Assembly (NCBI GenBank): GCA_013398615.1
Contig: VZSR01001477.1
Location: 1,806,929 to 1,870,928, forward strand
Source of the DNA: Brachypodius melanocephalos
Taxonomy: Eukaryota; Chordata; Aves; Passeriformes; Pycnonotidae
DNA: 64,000 nt
Direction: 5' to 3'
In this document: positions 1-13,244 of the stretch, piece after piece
Layout: the number at the start of each line of letters is the position of its first letter
How positions within the stretch are numbered: the stretch's first letter is position 1
The notes under the pieces: model-generated
Told to the model about the DNA's origin: nothing
Seen by the model: only the letters and a program-made list of their open reading frames with translations
Databases searched by the model: none
Program-made: the position numbers and the translations under genes

Positions 1-3000
1 TAATCTGATTCCTCAAAGGACTGGATGAAAGAAAAAGCTAAATACACAAATTATTCAGATCTTTAATTTCAAAGGAAGTTTTCAATCACAGTCTATCAAC
101 AATATACAAAAGAGCATAGAAAAATGATCTGGTTCTGTTTCAGCTAAAAGAGCTAAAAATTCGTGTTTTCTTAAGAAATTTGTTAAAACTTACTTAGGAT
201 TTAAGAGAAGAAGTTCCCAGCAAGTACTCAGGCCTTGGCAGAAATAAGTTTAGTTTAAAAAGAAATTAAATATGTTGTCCTGGATTAGTATGATATTTAA
301 CTGAAATATCCTCCAGAGGGAAATATGTTTGCCAGGAACCAAGAGAGAAAGTTACAGCTTTCTGCCAGATGAAAGACAGTTCACTGGTCTGGCTGTGAGC
401 ATCCAGAGGGTTAAACTTCTGCTAAGATCCTTCTGCCTCATCATGCCCACTCCCAGTCTAAGCAAGTAGTTAACCTACAGCATGCTTAATATTAGGAAAA
501 GTAGTTCTTCATGTGGAATGTATTGCCCCAGAAGAAATTCTGTGCGTTTAAAATAGTCATAGAATGATGTTGCAGGTTCTGCCTTTCATTTGTCTTTGCT
601 TTTACCTTTTTTATTGTCTTTCAGTGAACAAGACTTTAACTGCAGTATTAAATATACTCACTAAAAACTAGAAATTAAGGACATCACCAGTCAGAAGAAC
701 TTTATTCAAAGTTGAATCTATAGAGAAGACTAATGGAAAGATTCATTCTGATTCATGTATTGGTTTACTCTGTTTATGTAGTATTCTTATAGAAAATAAA
801 TTTCAATGTGGAGAGGGCTGATACTTTGTAACATCTGATAGAAAAAGGGTCATTCCTCCTAAGGAGGATGCTAAGGGCCTACCTCACAGAGGGGAGCAGA
901 AGTACAGAAAAACACATTGCATAAAAAGACAGGTGAACTGGATGAAGGGTGAATCCTTTTTCAAAGCAGAGGAGTCTGCACACAATTTCTATGAAATTCT
1001 AATGTGGAAATATTGTTTCTAATAGAAGATCTTTTTTCTTTTTCCCTTGCCATTCTTCCTGTTAGGTTGTAATGATCAGGAGCCAGTCATCACTCTTGGT
1101 TCACAGTGAAGCTTTTATCTGCTTGTCTATATTGTTGGGAAATTGACTTGTTTTTATCTTAAAATACCATATAAATAAATACACTATGTGAATATCAATT
1201 TTTTTTTCTTTTTCTGACTAAATCATCACTGTCCTGAAAACAGTGATTGAGTCAATGAGGAGATGAAGGAAGAAAGAGGTATAAAAGGTTAGTGTTCCCA
1301 GATTTTCAAAGAGAGTTTCACTGTTTTCTTAGGATTCCACCACACTTGGAACCCTGGGGTAGCTTCAGCTCCCATTGCGTACAACATGGTGCCCTTTTGG
1401 GGTTAATCTACACTGCTTCGGCAGTTACATCCTATGAGATGTATACAAGATTTGCATTCTTTCTAGATTGACGTAGAGATGACATGGCAAACATGCTGAC
1501 TAGATAGTTACATTTGTCATTAGAAATTAGATTACTGTTTTAGAGTGAGGCATATTTACCCAGATTTTAGCAGAAAGTCCTTAAGCCACCAGTTTCCAAG
1601 GTCTAAAAGAATGCACTAAAGAAAGGATTTGTCCTCATCCTGTCCAGCTTGTTTCATTCTTTCCATAAGCAACTGCTACTGAACTCTTCTGGAAGCAGAG
1701 TAGTGATGTAGATGGATATTTGCTCTGACCAGAACAGAGTTGTTAGATGTCAAATGCTGGCCTTTCTTTTCAGCCTGTATTGTTAATGCCTTTTTGCATC
1801 CTCTGCTTCAAACCGTAGTACAGTTTCAGGAATTGGTTTGGTTTCTATTATGCTCTTGTGATCCTCCTTGATCTCAGAGACATGAAAGGCAATATGTGAT
1901 GGCATTATTCACAGTTTGGACAGTTATTTGTAGAAGCACTTCAAAGCTGCGTGTAAGTTTGACGCTGTCCTGAGAACTATTTTTGTTTGTGGTGTAAATG
2001 TGGTTCAGAACAGCCCTAATTACATGTAGTCATGATATATTATAAAAGAGTATTTAGCTCCAGAATGTAATCCAGAGCATATTAAAAATGCTTAGGATTA
2101 GATTGTGTAAATAATGTTTGCACTGAAACTCGAATTTTCAGCAGCTCATTCAGACCCAATTAAAGTTAGCAGAACCATTCTCACTCTGCTCGTTGTAGGA
2201 TTGAATTCTGTTTCTGAGAATACAAAAGCTCAATGCTTGATTTGAATAGTCCTTATATTTTGCAAAGGAAACAATCAAGTCAATACTTGAAAAATTAAGG
2301 AGGAACAAAATAAATATATATAATATGCCAGGGGGAAAAAAAAGTCCCTATGCCTTCAGAGTTTGTTAATGAGCTGCACAATCAAAGTAGTAGTAGTTTC
2401 TCAAAGGATAAAAAATGCAGTGTTAGTCAGGATAAAAACTTCTTGATCCTAATGGATAAATGAAAATAGCTAATAATATACAAATTTCATTATTAAAATT
2501 CAGAAACAAAATCTGAACATCAAATAGATTCACACCTTTTTCCTGAAGAGTGGCATCATAGATAATTGTATTGTGTTTAAAAATTAAATTTGTTTCAAAT
2601 GGGCTACCAAAAAAAATAGATGCAACAAAAAATAGAAAGGTCTGTATATGTTTTGTGTGTTTGTGAATCTTGAAACCTGAAGTAATTAGTACATATGTTT
2701 TGAAACAAACACTGGAAATAAAATATGGAGGATACAAAAGCATAAAAGACATCTTCAGATGAACTAATATGTGTATGTGATTTACACATATGTGTAAAGC
2801 CACATTGTATACCTTAGTATTTAAGAAATTACTTAATTTGGTTTTAGAAATAAATACAAATATAGCACACCTGTAGCTGTTAGTGTAGACCATAAAATCA
2901 AAAACTGTCATTTTATTTGCTTTGTAATTCATCTCAGATTGTTGGTTTTTAATCTTAGTAAACAATATCAGTACAAACAGATCTAGTTTTAAGCATTAGG

Positions 3001-5550
3001 TGTTGGTAAATCTGTCATAAACGTTTCATTAGGAATGTTTATGGGGAAAGTGTGGAGAGAAGTTTCTTGAGCTTAGTGCTGTGAAAATGTCCAGGGAAAA
3101 CATAGTGGAAGGGAGTGTTTGAAAATCAATTATGTTTTTATTTTTGTGGACAAAGCAAACATCAGTGTGGTATAATTTTATGATATGCTTTATATTCATA
3201 GGAGTAAAAGATGGATTTATATATAGATCAGTTGTCTGGTTTTTTTTTCTTGTTGTGCATATTTGTACCTTTGATTCATATTTCTATATTTTTACTGATT
3301 TTTATTTTCAACACTTAGGACACTGAAATACATTTTATAGGCTATAACAGAAATAAAACCACTAATAGTGCCAACTTAATAAATGGCAAACACTGGGCTG
3401 GGAAAATATTAGTGAGAAAAGCTTCAACATAAATATTCAATATTAAGAGTAAAGAACTTTACTTAGGTTATGGTACAACTATAAAGCAAATAGATGAAAC
3501 CCTTTCAATCGGTGTACTGCTAAGTGATTCTTATTCCAAAAAATTGGCCACACATTTGGAGTGTTATTTCTCATTGGGGGGTTGTTTTGGTTTGTTTGTT
3601 TGGGGAGTTGTTACTTTATAAAAGAAAAAAAAAAAAAACAAAAACAACAAAACCCAAACCAATTTTGTCACAGAGGTAAAAATTCAACTAGGCAGCATGG
3701 AGGCTTGGCCTGACATCTGACATTAGAGCCTGGATAATATTCTCTGCTACTGTAAGACATTTAGATACTCAGATAAACAATGGACACATCATTGTACACA
3801 CCAATTAAGTTGATTGACATTTAAATTGTGGAAATCTACGTCTCTCCCACCTGTAGTATTGATTCTATTACAAATAAAGGAGGAAGAAAATTTCCAAAAT
3901 TTGCTATTTTCTTGTATCTGTGTATACCAGCACTGTTGACTGGACTTGTATGCCCAGTCATGAAAAACAAGTGAAAAATTCTTATCTGAAAAATTAGAAG
4001 TATGATTTGCATAGTGCAATTGAGAATTAAATTCAAAGAACACAGGGAGGAATAATACCTGTTTTCACTGGAAGTTTTCATTTAGATGTTGTACCTTTTT
4101 CATAGCTTTTCTTTTTGACCGTCCTGCCCATAGCACCCAGGCAACTGTAAAACTTCAATTGTTGTAGCTTTGTCTCTGCTGAGATGTGAACTTGTCAGAC
4201 TTCTATGTTCAAATTGTACCAATGTCACCATATTTCACTGGCTACCTTTGGGATTTGATTTACTACAATCTGCTCTCTGGAATGGATTTTTTTTTTCATG
4301 AAAGTTGTGTGAATCAACCACTCAGTGGTTATCAGCATGAGTAATCACATCACTGAGGAAAGATAAATTAGTGGGTTGTAGATAACTGTAAAAGTTAAAG
4401 AATGTGATACCTTTTATTTGTTGCATGCCTCTGCAGTTTATTTACATAGATTTCTTAATATACACAACTACCCAAAAGAGGAGGTATGATAAAATGGACA
4501 ATGTTATATATTTATCATTAATTGAAATGTTGGAATGGGGAAGAATGGGTTATCTGTTGATAATGAGGGCATATAATTTTTCCAGATTTATTAAATAAAG
4601 GAATGAAACTCAAAATATACTGTCATCAAATAACAGGGAATTCCAGAAGCACAGAATCAATTAGATGTAGGAATTAATTCCTTTTAAGACACGAAAATAA
4701 AATCAAACATTATTTTTCAAAACTTGGTCAGAATGGAAGCAAAAAGAGTGAGCATAGAGCCACCACATTGTGTGACCAGTGGCTGAACTAACTTTACAAA
4801 ATACCTGGAACATGATTCTTTTGTCTCTCAGAATTTCAAAGACCTTGGAAGATCTTGTTCACCAATCTAAGGCCGTACAAAGTCCAGTTTACACAAACTA
4901 CACAGCAAGGTATCCAAACTTAGGATCATTTCTCAGGGTCAGAAATCAGCACAATCTGAAATATTTATGAATAGGAGCAAGATAGTGCAGTTTTATAAAG
5001 CAGACATTTTCAAAAGAATGAACCCTAGGCTCTTTGATTTTGAAATAAGAAGAACCTGAATGACTGAGCCCTGTAAGTCAAGCCAAATTCTTCAGTGGTA
5101 TTTACTTCCTGTGTGGCAGTGATTTGATTCTCTCACTTATCAGAATATATTGAAAAAACGTGGTAAAAAACCTCAAGGACCTGTAAGAAAAACAAGTCAT
5201 ACGGGTTGGGTTTGAAACAAAGTCTAGAGTTTGTTTTTATGAAAGAAAAATGAATTATGCTTTTAAGTGCTAAGGACACCAGTTAATTAATTCTGTCACC
5301 CTTTTTCATTCCAACCATTATTTTATTTTCCCATTTATTCCATTACATCACAAAACAACCTGCATAATTGAAGCATATAGCATTAGATAAAAATTACTTT
5401 TTTAATCCTAAATTTCAGTGAAAATTACTCACCAATTCAACAAAAACAAGTTTGACAGAATCAGGCACCTCCATCTGGACATAAAATACTCCGTCAAAAA
5501 CAGCACACAAAGCTCTTCATGTTCCTTATGCCTTTAAGTATTGTAGATTT

Positions 5551-5683
5551 TGTTTCCTACAATTAAGAGAAAGGAGTCCTATAAATGTATAATTTATTAT
5601 ATTTGAGAATGTTAAGTGTAACTAAAGTCACTTTTTTGTCCTACTCAGTTAGTTGAAAGTAAGGTATATAATGGGCATATCAC
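5551..5683. repeat. Direct duplication, copy 1 (133 bp)
   Basis: This segment aligns without gaps to 6604-6736, at roughly 85-90 percent identity by eye. Shared landmarks in the same order include a start at TGTTTCCTACAATTAAGAGA, the word TGTATAATTTATTAT and the end GGGCATATCAC. The flanking sequences do not match, so this is either an old local duplication or two copies of an unrecognised dispersed repeat. Confidence 0.85.
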
Positions 5684-6603
5684 TGTTTTTTTCAGTTTGG
5701 CAGTCTTTTATAATAACTTGAGTTTACTGACAATGTTGGAATAAAATTACAGGAATTTGAGAAAGAGGAGTTGCATCTTATGCAAAACCAAAACCCAGAA
5801 AGGCCCTTCACAACCACAGATACTGTTGATCTGATTTGTTTAAAATAAAGCAGTGCAGCACAACATCTCCAAAGGTGCTTTGAGTGTGATTGCTCTGCAG
5901 GTGGCAGTTCTGATATACAACTTGAAAAGATGTACAAAGTATGTAAGACAATTTAAAAGAGACTTTGCAAGAATTATCAAAACTAAACTGATTTTATCAG
6001 TGCACTATTTGGCTTTGCTCATTCATGCAGGCTGCATTAGAGAAGGAATGGCTGACTCTAGATTCCACCCGCTTCCCTTCAAAAACACTCCTGCTCTCAA
6101 ACCAGCTGCACTGGCCAAAGGTAACATGTCACAGAAACAACTTAGTCTTCAGTCTTTAGTCATTTCTTGAGGATATGCTATTCTGGGGTGATTAATATGA
6201 CAATTTAGTGACTTAAAAACACAATTACTTTTAGAAGTCTCAGACTTCCTCCTCATCTCCAGATGCAATTTTTCTTTTAGATTTTCTTTCATTTGCTTAT
6301 TTTTTTCTTTATTTTGGATTTATTTCAACACTTTACTTCACAGTAGCAGAAAAAAAGATGATGTACTTCATCTGCACATTTGGCAATGGATTAAAATTTG
6401 CTAGTTGACAAACTACTCTAAAAATACTGAGATCTGCATTATATGACAACAGCTGAATGTTTTCAGAAAAGCTAAAGGTCATCGAACCGTAATGTCTGCT
6501 AGATATTTAATAAACTTTGAAGTTTTGGCTTTTTGTTTTTGTAGGGTTTTGGATTATTATTACAAAGAATAACATAGTATTACAAATAATGTACTATTAC
6601 TAA

Positions 6604-6736
6604 TGTTTCCTACAATTAAGAGAAAGTAGCCTTACAAATGTATAATTTATTATGTTTGGGGATGTTAAGTGTAACTAAAATCACCTTGTTGTCCTATTCA
6701 GTTAGTTAAAAGTAAGGTCTGTAATGGGCATATCAC
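6604..6736. repeat. Direct duplication, copy 2 (133 bp)
   Basis: This is the partner of 5551-5683, lying 1,053 bp downstream in the same orientation and of identical length. The differences are scattered substitutions with no indels, which suggests neutral decay after duplication inside an intron. Confidence 0.85.
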
Positions 6737-7572
6737 CATTAAGAATCCTCTCAGTTATAGTGATAAACTCTGCAAACCCTGGTGCAGGTTTTCCTGCACA
6801 TTTTAAACTCAAACTGGCAGAGGCAATCAGCTGCATTCCTTTTCTTTCTCTTAGAAGTTTTCTAGGCCTTCAGATTCCAGTGGGTATTCAAATAGTTTGC
6901 CATTAACACCACAAGATGTTTGGCAGTGTGCTAACAGACCACATTCATACTCAGCAGAAAAAATCCATTTTCATAGCAGGTAAGTTAAATTATATTGTTT
7001 TAAACTGTATTTAGTTAATTTGGATTTGACAAAAAGTAGAAGAAGAGGCTCTTTTCTCATGCTTTGCTACTTTTAATGTGATATTACTAGAGCTAAAATG
7101 TATTTACTTTCTAAAACCAAATATATTAAATTTAGTTGTTTTCATTGACCAGCGTAATTAGGAATATAAGAATATATATACATAGTTTTATTTATTTAGT
7201 TTGACTATAAATCATAAAACTTCTATTTTTTCATATATGTTATGAAATAGATGTTGAAATAGCGATCTTTAAGACTAGATAAAGATTAAAAGGCATTTCT
7301 TAAACAGCTGCATTCTGTGAAAGGGCTGAAATATGCTTCAAGTAATTGAAATGTAAACATTTCAAATTGATGGCAGACTTTTATTACTCTCCAAGATAAA
7401 ACCTTCATATGGAGTATTAAAATAGATTTTTTTTGGTATTATTTCCAAGCTTCAAAAGTGTCTTTAAAAGGCACAAACAAGTTGCAGAATAACAAAGGCT
7501 GCAAAATAGTGTAACCCCAGACCCTTTCTTATTTACTTACCTTCTGATTCTGCTCTTATACTTTGTTTCCAG

Positions 7573-7668
7573 GTCAGGGAAGGAAACAATGTCACAGCTT
7601 TCTAACTGGAAAGAAAATAATGAATTTTTATTTATGTCTGAAAAAGAAGAGAAAATATCAGAGGAATG
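7573..7668 (+). CDS. LRRIQ1: LRRIQ1 coding exon (first of seven in the window)
   Basis: This 96-bp internal exon follows a pyrimidine-rich acceptor ending TTTCCAG and precedes a GTTTGT donor. It opens with the last base of a split codon, then reads 31 codons and leaves TG, which joins the first G of the next exon to make Trp. The product is acidic and polar, starting SGKETMSQLSNWK and ending EKEEKISEE, so the junction reads SEEWGFKD. From memory, mammalian LRRIQ1 has a very similar SEEWGF word in its C-terminal part. The protein is a poorly characterised LRR plus IQ-motif protein, and this part lies after those domains. The frame runs on past the donor for several codons before a stop, so intron retention would also give a short extension. 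Confidence 0.8.
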
Positions 7669-8009
7669 GTTTGTCAAGCTCTTTTATTTACACCATGACT
7701 TCCAAGAATAGGGATAATATAGTTGGCTGTTGTTGCTTGCTTAAGTTCCATTTTTGAAGAATCTCTGTTTTCTACCAGAGTAAAAATTATTGTAATTATT
7801 TTTGTAAGTGTCTGGGAAATTATCTTAATAAGTTGCAATAATGTAATGTTAAGATAAGAATTGCAGCTACCTCTCTAACTCAGGGAGTTTCATACTATGG
7901 ATCAGTACTACACACCAGTATTCTTTTTGAAAAGTGTATTATACAATGATATGCAGCTGGTGTAACATAATACATGTGAAATATTTAGTAAGTTATTTTC
8001 TTCCCTTAG

Positions 8010-8095
8010 GGGTTTTAAGGATATTTCTACTGCACAGCTTATGCTGAAGAGGGCCCATAGAATGAACCCTAAAAAATACAATAATAAAAGTTTAG
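8010..8095 (+). CDS. LRRIQ1: LRRIQ1 coding exon
   Basis: This 86-bp exon comes after a short 341-bp intron. The acceptor is TTTTCTTCCCTTAG and the donor is GTAAGT. It takes one base to complete Trp, reads 28 codons and leaves one G that becomes Asp with the next exon. The translation begins GFKDISTAQLMLKRAHRMNP and continues with a Lys/Asn-rich tail. The KR, KK and HR content makes it a basic amphipathic stretch. It resembles the region after the SEEWGF word in mammalian LRRIQ1 as I recall it. Both other frames contain stops. Confidence 0.85.
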
Positions 8096-11000
8096 GTAAG
8101 TCAACAGTTAAAATAATGGTTATATTGATGTAATTTTTCTATTCTTAAAATACTGTTTCTCTTTTAAAAACATTGCTTGTATAACATTAAACATTAATTT
8201 GAATAAAGATGGAATATGATTCAGTAAAAACAACTCAGTTTGAACTGACGTATTTAGATTTTAAAAACCATTCTACTGGATTTTGAAGTTGAATATTTGA
8301 CAGCTATGGTAAACAGAAATTTTATTTTTTCCTGTTGATGTATCTATTTTTCTATATGTGGAATTTGTATTTCTGCATGTTGTGCTTCTTGTGTTTTCTT
8401 TGTATTTTGACTTATGCAAGAGCTATTTGTGAAGACAACAGTTTGATGTATATATGAAAGTAAATAACTAAATTTTTAAAATTATATATTTACTGTGGAA
8501 ATAGATAATGTGTATCCAACTTCTCATCCAGTTGTGTTCTGGTTCTTCTCAAATACTTCTAATGTCAATGAACCTTTCTTAGAATCATTAACTGTTAATA
8601 TGATATGCTAATAGAAATGTTGCTGGTATATATTAATAAACATATTAGTCAAATACTGATAGTACAAGAAACATTTAAACATTGAAGACCCTAGTTGACA
8701 ATAGGACCTGACACTAAATGGTCTTTAGAAAATGCACCTTTATTTTTTGTATCACAAGCTACACTCTTCTCCATAACTTTGCAAAACTCTTCTATGTTAA
8801 GTGTTGAAAATATTGAAAGATGTTTTACTCTTTGAAGGGAGAAAAAATCAGCCTACACATACATTTAGACAGAGTTTTTTTCTGTGTATTTTCTTCTGCT
8901 TTAAATACCATGCCTATGACTAAGAATAAATATGATAAAAATGATCTATAGTTAAAAAAATAATAAAAGGGGTAGGTGACAAAAAGACACGTAATCAGCA
9001 AACCATGCTTTGTGGAAATGAGAGTATATGGATAAGAAGTTAAAGTTACTATATTGAGCTCTTCATAGCTTTCCACGGTGTCCTACCATGTTACCTTATT
9101 AAAAGAAAAAACAAAAGTAAGTACCTGGTGTGCAGCTGAGGATTTTTTTATATATTCCACTTTTTGGCCTCTGTATAATTTTCAATGAATAAAACTTATT
9201 AGGTTATATCTTCTTTTCTCCATATGCTCTCTGTCTTATGTTAGTAATTAATCCAATTCTAGATGTCTGATTGAGCATATCAAATTTGCTGTCCTATTTT
9301 TGTTGTACTTCTAATGGATTTCTTGGATATGTTTATGTTCACTTTGTTCAGATTATTCGATATGATGTATGAGTGTTGAGCTTTTAAATGTAATGCTTGG
9401 AATATTCTCAAAGTACATTGCTAGTTTAAAAAAAAGAAAAAAACTTTTGCCCAATGTTTTTATAGTTTCAAATATTCTCCTCTTGACACTACCTCATGTA
9501 GATTTTTTTCATCTTTCTGACTATTACATCAAGCACAAAAATAACCTGTGCATATAATTTGCCTGTTTGGATTTCTCTCTCAGTCATTAAAATCACTGGT
9601 TTTTTTCAGATGACCAAAAAGTATAGTTTCCAGTACTTAAAAAATGTGGCTGAAAATACTTCACTCCATCCCTTTTCAGTAAAAAGATCATCAAGCTGAC
9701 TATTCTTTCTCATACAGCACACTGACAGTCATTCCTTCATTGGTCAGCAAGGAAATTATTAATGGAAATTAATAATGGCAATTATCAATCAAAACAAGTA
9801 TTTTTATATTTAATTGGTCTTAAAGCTCTGATCTTATACTAAAAGTATGATCCTGATCAAATATTCTCCGTGTGTAAAGAGTTTCCACATATATAATTAT
9901 GTTTTCCAGCAGGTACATCCTCTGAAAGTGGTGAGAGTAAATCAGAGTCTTTTTGAGAGTCTGGTAGAACAGAGGAACTTCCAGCATTTAAATTGGAGTT
10001 GGATACACCTTATCCTGAGGCTAGCCAGCTCCAGATCAGGAAACTGTAACCAGACCCATTAGTCTGCCAATATCTTTCCTAGATCTCTGTGTGGCACAGC
10101 TCATGCTAGGTTACTTTTCGCAATTTCAGTGTAACTGGGGAGAGACAGCTCACACTCTCAGTCTATTGCTTTGAGTTTAACCCTACTGAAGCAGGAATTA
10201 CAAGAGAGATTTAATTCCTTCTAATATTCAAAAGCAGATTGAAATTCATTTGAGTAAGTAGATGTCAATATTGTCTTTTAATGTTCCCACAGAAGTTACC
10301 ATCCTATTGCCTATCTCCACTGAAATGAGGTCATTTATCTTGTACTTAATGATGCTGCATATGGAAAGTTTTAGCAATACTATTTCTGTTCTTTCTCTTG
10401 GATTTTCAGGTCTTCAATGTTATAATTACAACTGTTTCCTTTTTAGCTTTCTAATTTAAAATAGTTGAAGTATGCTAACTACAAGAAAGTAATTTTATTT
10501 GTGGTAAACATTCATACCCACCAGAAAGTAAGCAACCCGCAGCCACTTTAGAAGTGGGAATTATAAGGTATAAAGAAACTATTTTCAGTGTTATATCTAC
10601 TTAGACATCTGACTTGGAAGTAAAACTGAGAAAATGCAAAGCAATAACAACTAAAGATTCTATATTATAAGCTCTTCACATTAAACCAATAGCTTTTATG
10701 TTGAGACTGCAGTGTAATCTCAAACATTTTTTATATGCTATTGATCATTCTTTGTAAGGATCTCATTACTTGCAGGTAATAATAAGATATTGATGGATCT
10801 TCTTGGAAAGACTCTTCTAGCTTTCAGAGTATGTTTTCTGGTTCCATATGCTGTCAAAGTCCTTTGCCTTAGACCTGAGATTCATAAACGCGAGGTGTTA
10901 AACCAGCTCGCATTCAGAGAGTTATGCAGTTGCTCTTTAATATTGTCAAGATGTCTGCTGGGTTGGAACCTGGACTGGACAGCCCTGAACAGCTTCAATC

Positions 11001-11995
11001 CTTAATATATTCAGGTGTGGAAATTTATTCCCTTTTCCATATAAAACATTTGTCTTCTACTAGTGCAACAGTGATGGTATCCATTTGATAATTATAGAAG
11101 TCCACATCTGAGTTAGTCATTTGCATTGTTTTATGGAAAGAAATCTCCTCTTAAAACGTAATTCAAAAACAAGCTACTTGAGTCTCACTGTAAAAGCACT
11201 TATAGTTCTCCATTGCCTAGACACAAAAGCTAGAGTGACTTGCTGAAATAAAAAGTTAAATTCTAGATATGTAGAAGTAACTGAGAAGTATCTTACCTCA
11301 TATGTCTGGCCACATATCTTCTTAGTAAAGAAAAAAGTATGGAAAGTACTAGCAAGTGCACTGAATCATGTGCACTCACTCAAGGGAGAGAGTGTTTAAA
11401 GTAGTGTAGCCTTATAATGGGGAGTGATTCAGGCAAGGTAAGGCTTGTATTGCACAAACCAGTCCCACCAACAAATGGCCTTAAGGCATGTATGCCCTAA
11501 TCCACTACTGTTATGTATGCTTTTTCATATAGCTAAAGAAAGTTATGGTCTGCATTTTAAATGACACAGAAGGTATGCTGTGTCTGCTTCAACTATTTTC
11601 ACTATACAGTAAGATAATACAAAAAGTGTGGGCAAGAAACCAAAAAATTTGCAGCCAAGTAAAACTTGCATAATGTCGGAAATATTGCTGTTAACCTAGG
11701 TGCGTAATGTTCTGTAGAAATTCTAATTCAAAATCAAAATACAACAGACATTGTTGAGCCTCACTGTGCTTAAGTGGCTGTGACTCATAACAATCTTAGC
11801 TTCCTAAAGATGTCGTGGCACAATAGTACCAAATTTCTTGCTTAACTAGGAATTTCCCTCATCCTGTGGATTTTATATTAGCCTCTCAGTTAACTTCTTT
11901 TTCTTTTAAGATGGCTGAGAGCTTGTCTCTCCTACACTGGTATATTACTTCTTGTTTATCCTTTTAATCTCTGTAAAACATTCTCTTGTCAGTGG

Positions 11996-13244
11996 ATTAG
12001 GCCCACCCAGCATGGGTTTAGAAAAAGCAGATCCTGCTTTGACCAGCCTGATCTCATTTTATGACCAAGTGACTCACCTGCTGGATGAGGGAAAGGCTGT
12101 GGATGTTGTCTACCTGGACTTCAGTAAAACCTTTGATACTTCCTCCCACAGCATTCTCCTGAAGAAGCTGGCTTGGGCAGGTGCACTCTTTGCTGAATTA
12201 AAAACTGACTGGATGGCCAGGCCCACAGAGCAGTAATGAATGGTGCTCCATGCAGTTGGCAACTGGTTGCTAGTGGGGTTCCCCAGAGCTCAGTATTGGG
12301 GCTGGACCTGTTCAGTCTCTTAATCCATGATTAGGGGTGGGGGTAGGGGGGGCAGAATCAAAGGCACCCTCAGTGAATTTATAGATGACACTAAGTTGAC
12401 CTGCTGGAGGACAGAAAGGCTCTGCAGAGGGATCTGGACAGGCTGGATCGATGGGCCAAGGCCAATTGTGTGAGATTCTACAAGGTGAAGTGCTGGGTCC
12501 TGCACTTGGAACACAACTCCAGGCAGCGCTGCAGGTTTAGAAAACAGTGGCTGGAGAGCATGCCAAAGGAAAAGGACCTGGGGAGACTGGTTGACAGCAG
12601 CTGAACATGAGCCAGCTGTGCCCAGGTGGCCAAGGCCAATGACATTGTTATTAATCCTGGCCTGGATCAGCAATAGTGCAGCCAGCAGGAGCAGGACAGG
12701 GATTGTCCCCTTGTACTTGGCACTGGTGAGGCCACACCTCGAGTCCTGTGTCCAGTTCTGGGCCCATGACTGCAAGAAAGAGATTGATGTGCTGGAGAAT
12801 GCCCAGAGAAGGGCAGCGAGGCTCAGGAAGGGTCTGGAGCATAAGTCCTTTGAGGAGTGGCTGAGGGAGCTGGGATTGTTTACCCTGGAGGAGAGGAACC
12901 TTAGGGGAAACCTTACTGCTCTGTAGAACTGCCTGAAAGGAGGCTGTAGCCAGATGAGGGTTGGCCTTTTCTCCCAGGCAGCTAGCATCGAAACAGGAGG
13001 AAATGAACTCAAGCAGTGCCAGGGGGGGTTCAGGTTGGGCATCAGCTAGAATTCTTTTTTGCTGAAAGTGTAGTTAAGCACTGGAACAGGCTGCCTAAGG
13101 AGATGGTGGAGTTACCATCCCTGGAAGTGTTCAGGGAATGACTGGATAAGACACTAAGTGCTATGCTTTAGTTGACAGGTGGTGTTTGGTCAAATGTTGT
13201 ACTAAATGATCTTGGAGGTATTTTCCAGCCTTAATGGTTCTATG
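11996..13244 (+). mobile_element. CR1 LINE retrotransposon, 5'-truncated and decayed
   Basis: This is the 3' portion of a chicken-repeat-1 type LINE in + orientation. Reverse-transcriptase-like sequence is readable at about 12040-12150, including the words ISFYDQVTHLLDEGKAVDVV and YLDFSKTFDT. A second conserved piece is at about 12690-12926, with VRPHLESCVQFWAHDCKKEI followed by an LEHKSFEEWLRELGLF word. Its 3' tail has the usual CR1 wording (a lone-insert phrase near 13115-13135, then a GATCTTGGAGGT-like stretch near 13208) and ends near TTCTATG. Stops and frame changes interrupt it, so it cannot encode an active enzyme. It lacks the 5' UTR, ORF1 and endonuclease, as most CR1 copies do. The boundaries are approximate. 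Confidence 0.95.

Larger units (their letters stand above)
1..7572 (+). other. LRRIQ1: Upstream intron of LRRIQ1 (no exon recognised)
   Basis: This AT-rich stretch lies 5' of the first exon I can place. That exon begins with the last base of a split codon, so an earlier coding exon must exist. I found no acceptor-ORF-donor combination here that ends in the required phase (two leftover bases) and resembles LRR or IQ sequence, so the missing exon is probably left of the window. The 180-codon open frame on the minus strand at 2423-2965 has no recognisable domain and is probably chance. The one clear structure is a direct duplication at 5551-5683 and 6604-6736. Confidence 0.55.

Noticed and set aside
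1772..1890. Possible coding exon after a strong CTTTCTTTTCAG acceptor
   Set aside because: One frame stays open about 35 codons, but there is no convincing donor in the phase needed by the exon at 7573 and no similarity to LRR or IQ sequence.
2423..2965. 180-codon open frame on the minus strand
   Set aside because: No domain, low-complexity Phe/Ile/Asn/Lys-rich product typical of AT-rich DNA, and no splice or promoter context.
12320..13042. 240-codon open frame on the minus strand
   Set aside because: It is the antisense of the CR1 element.
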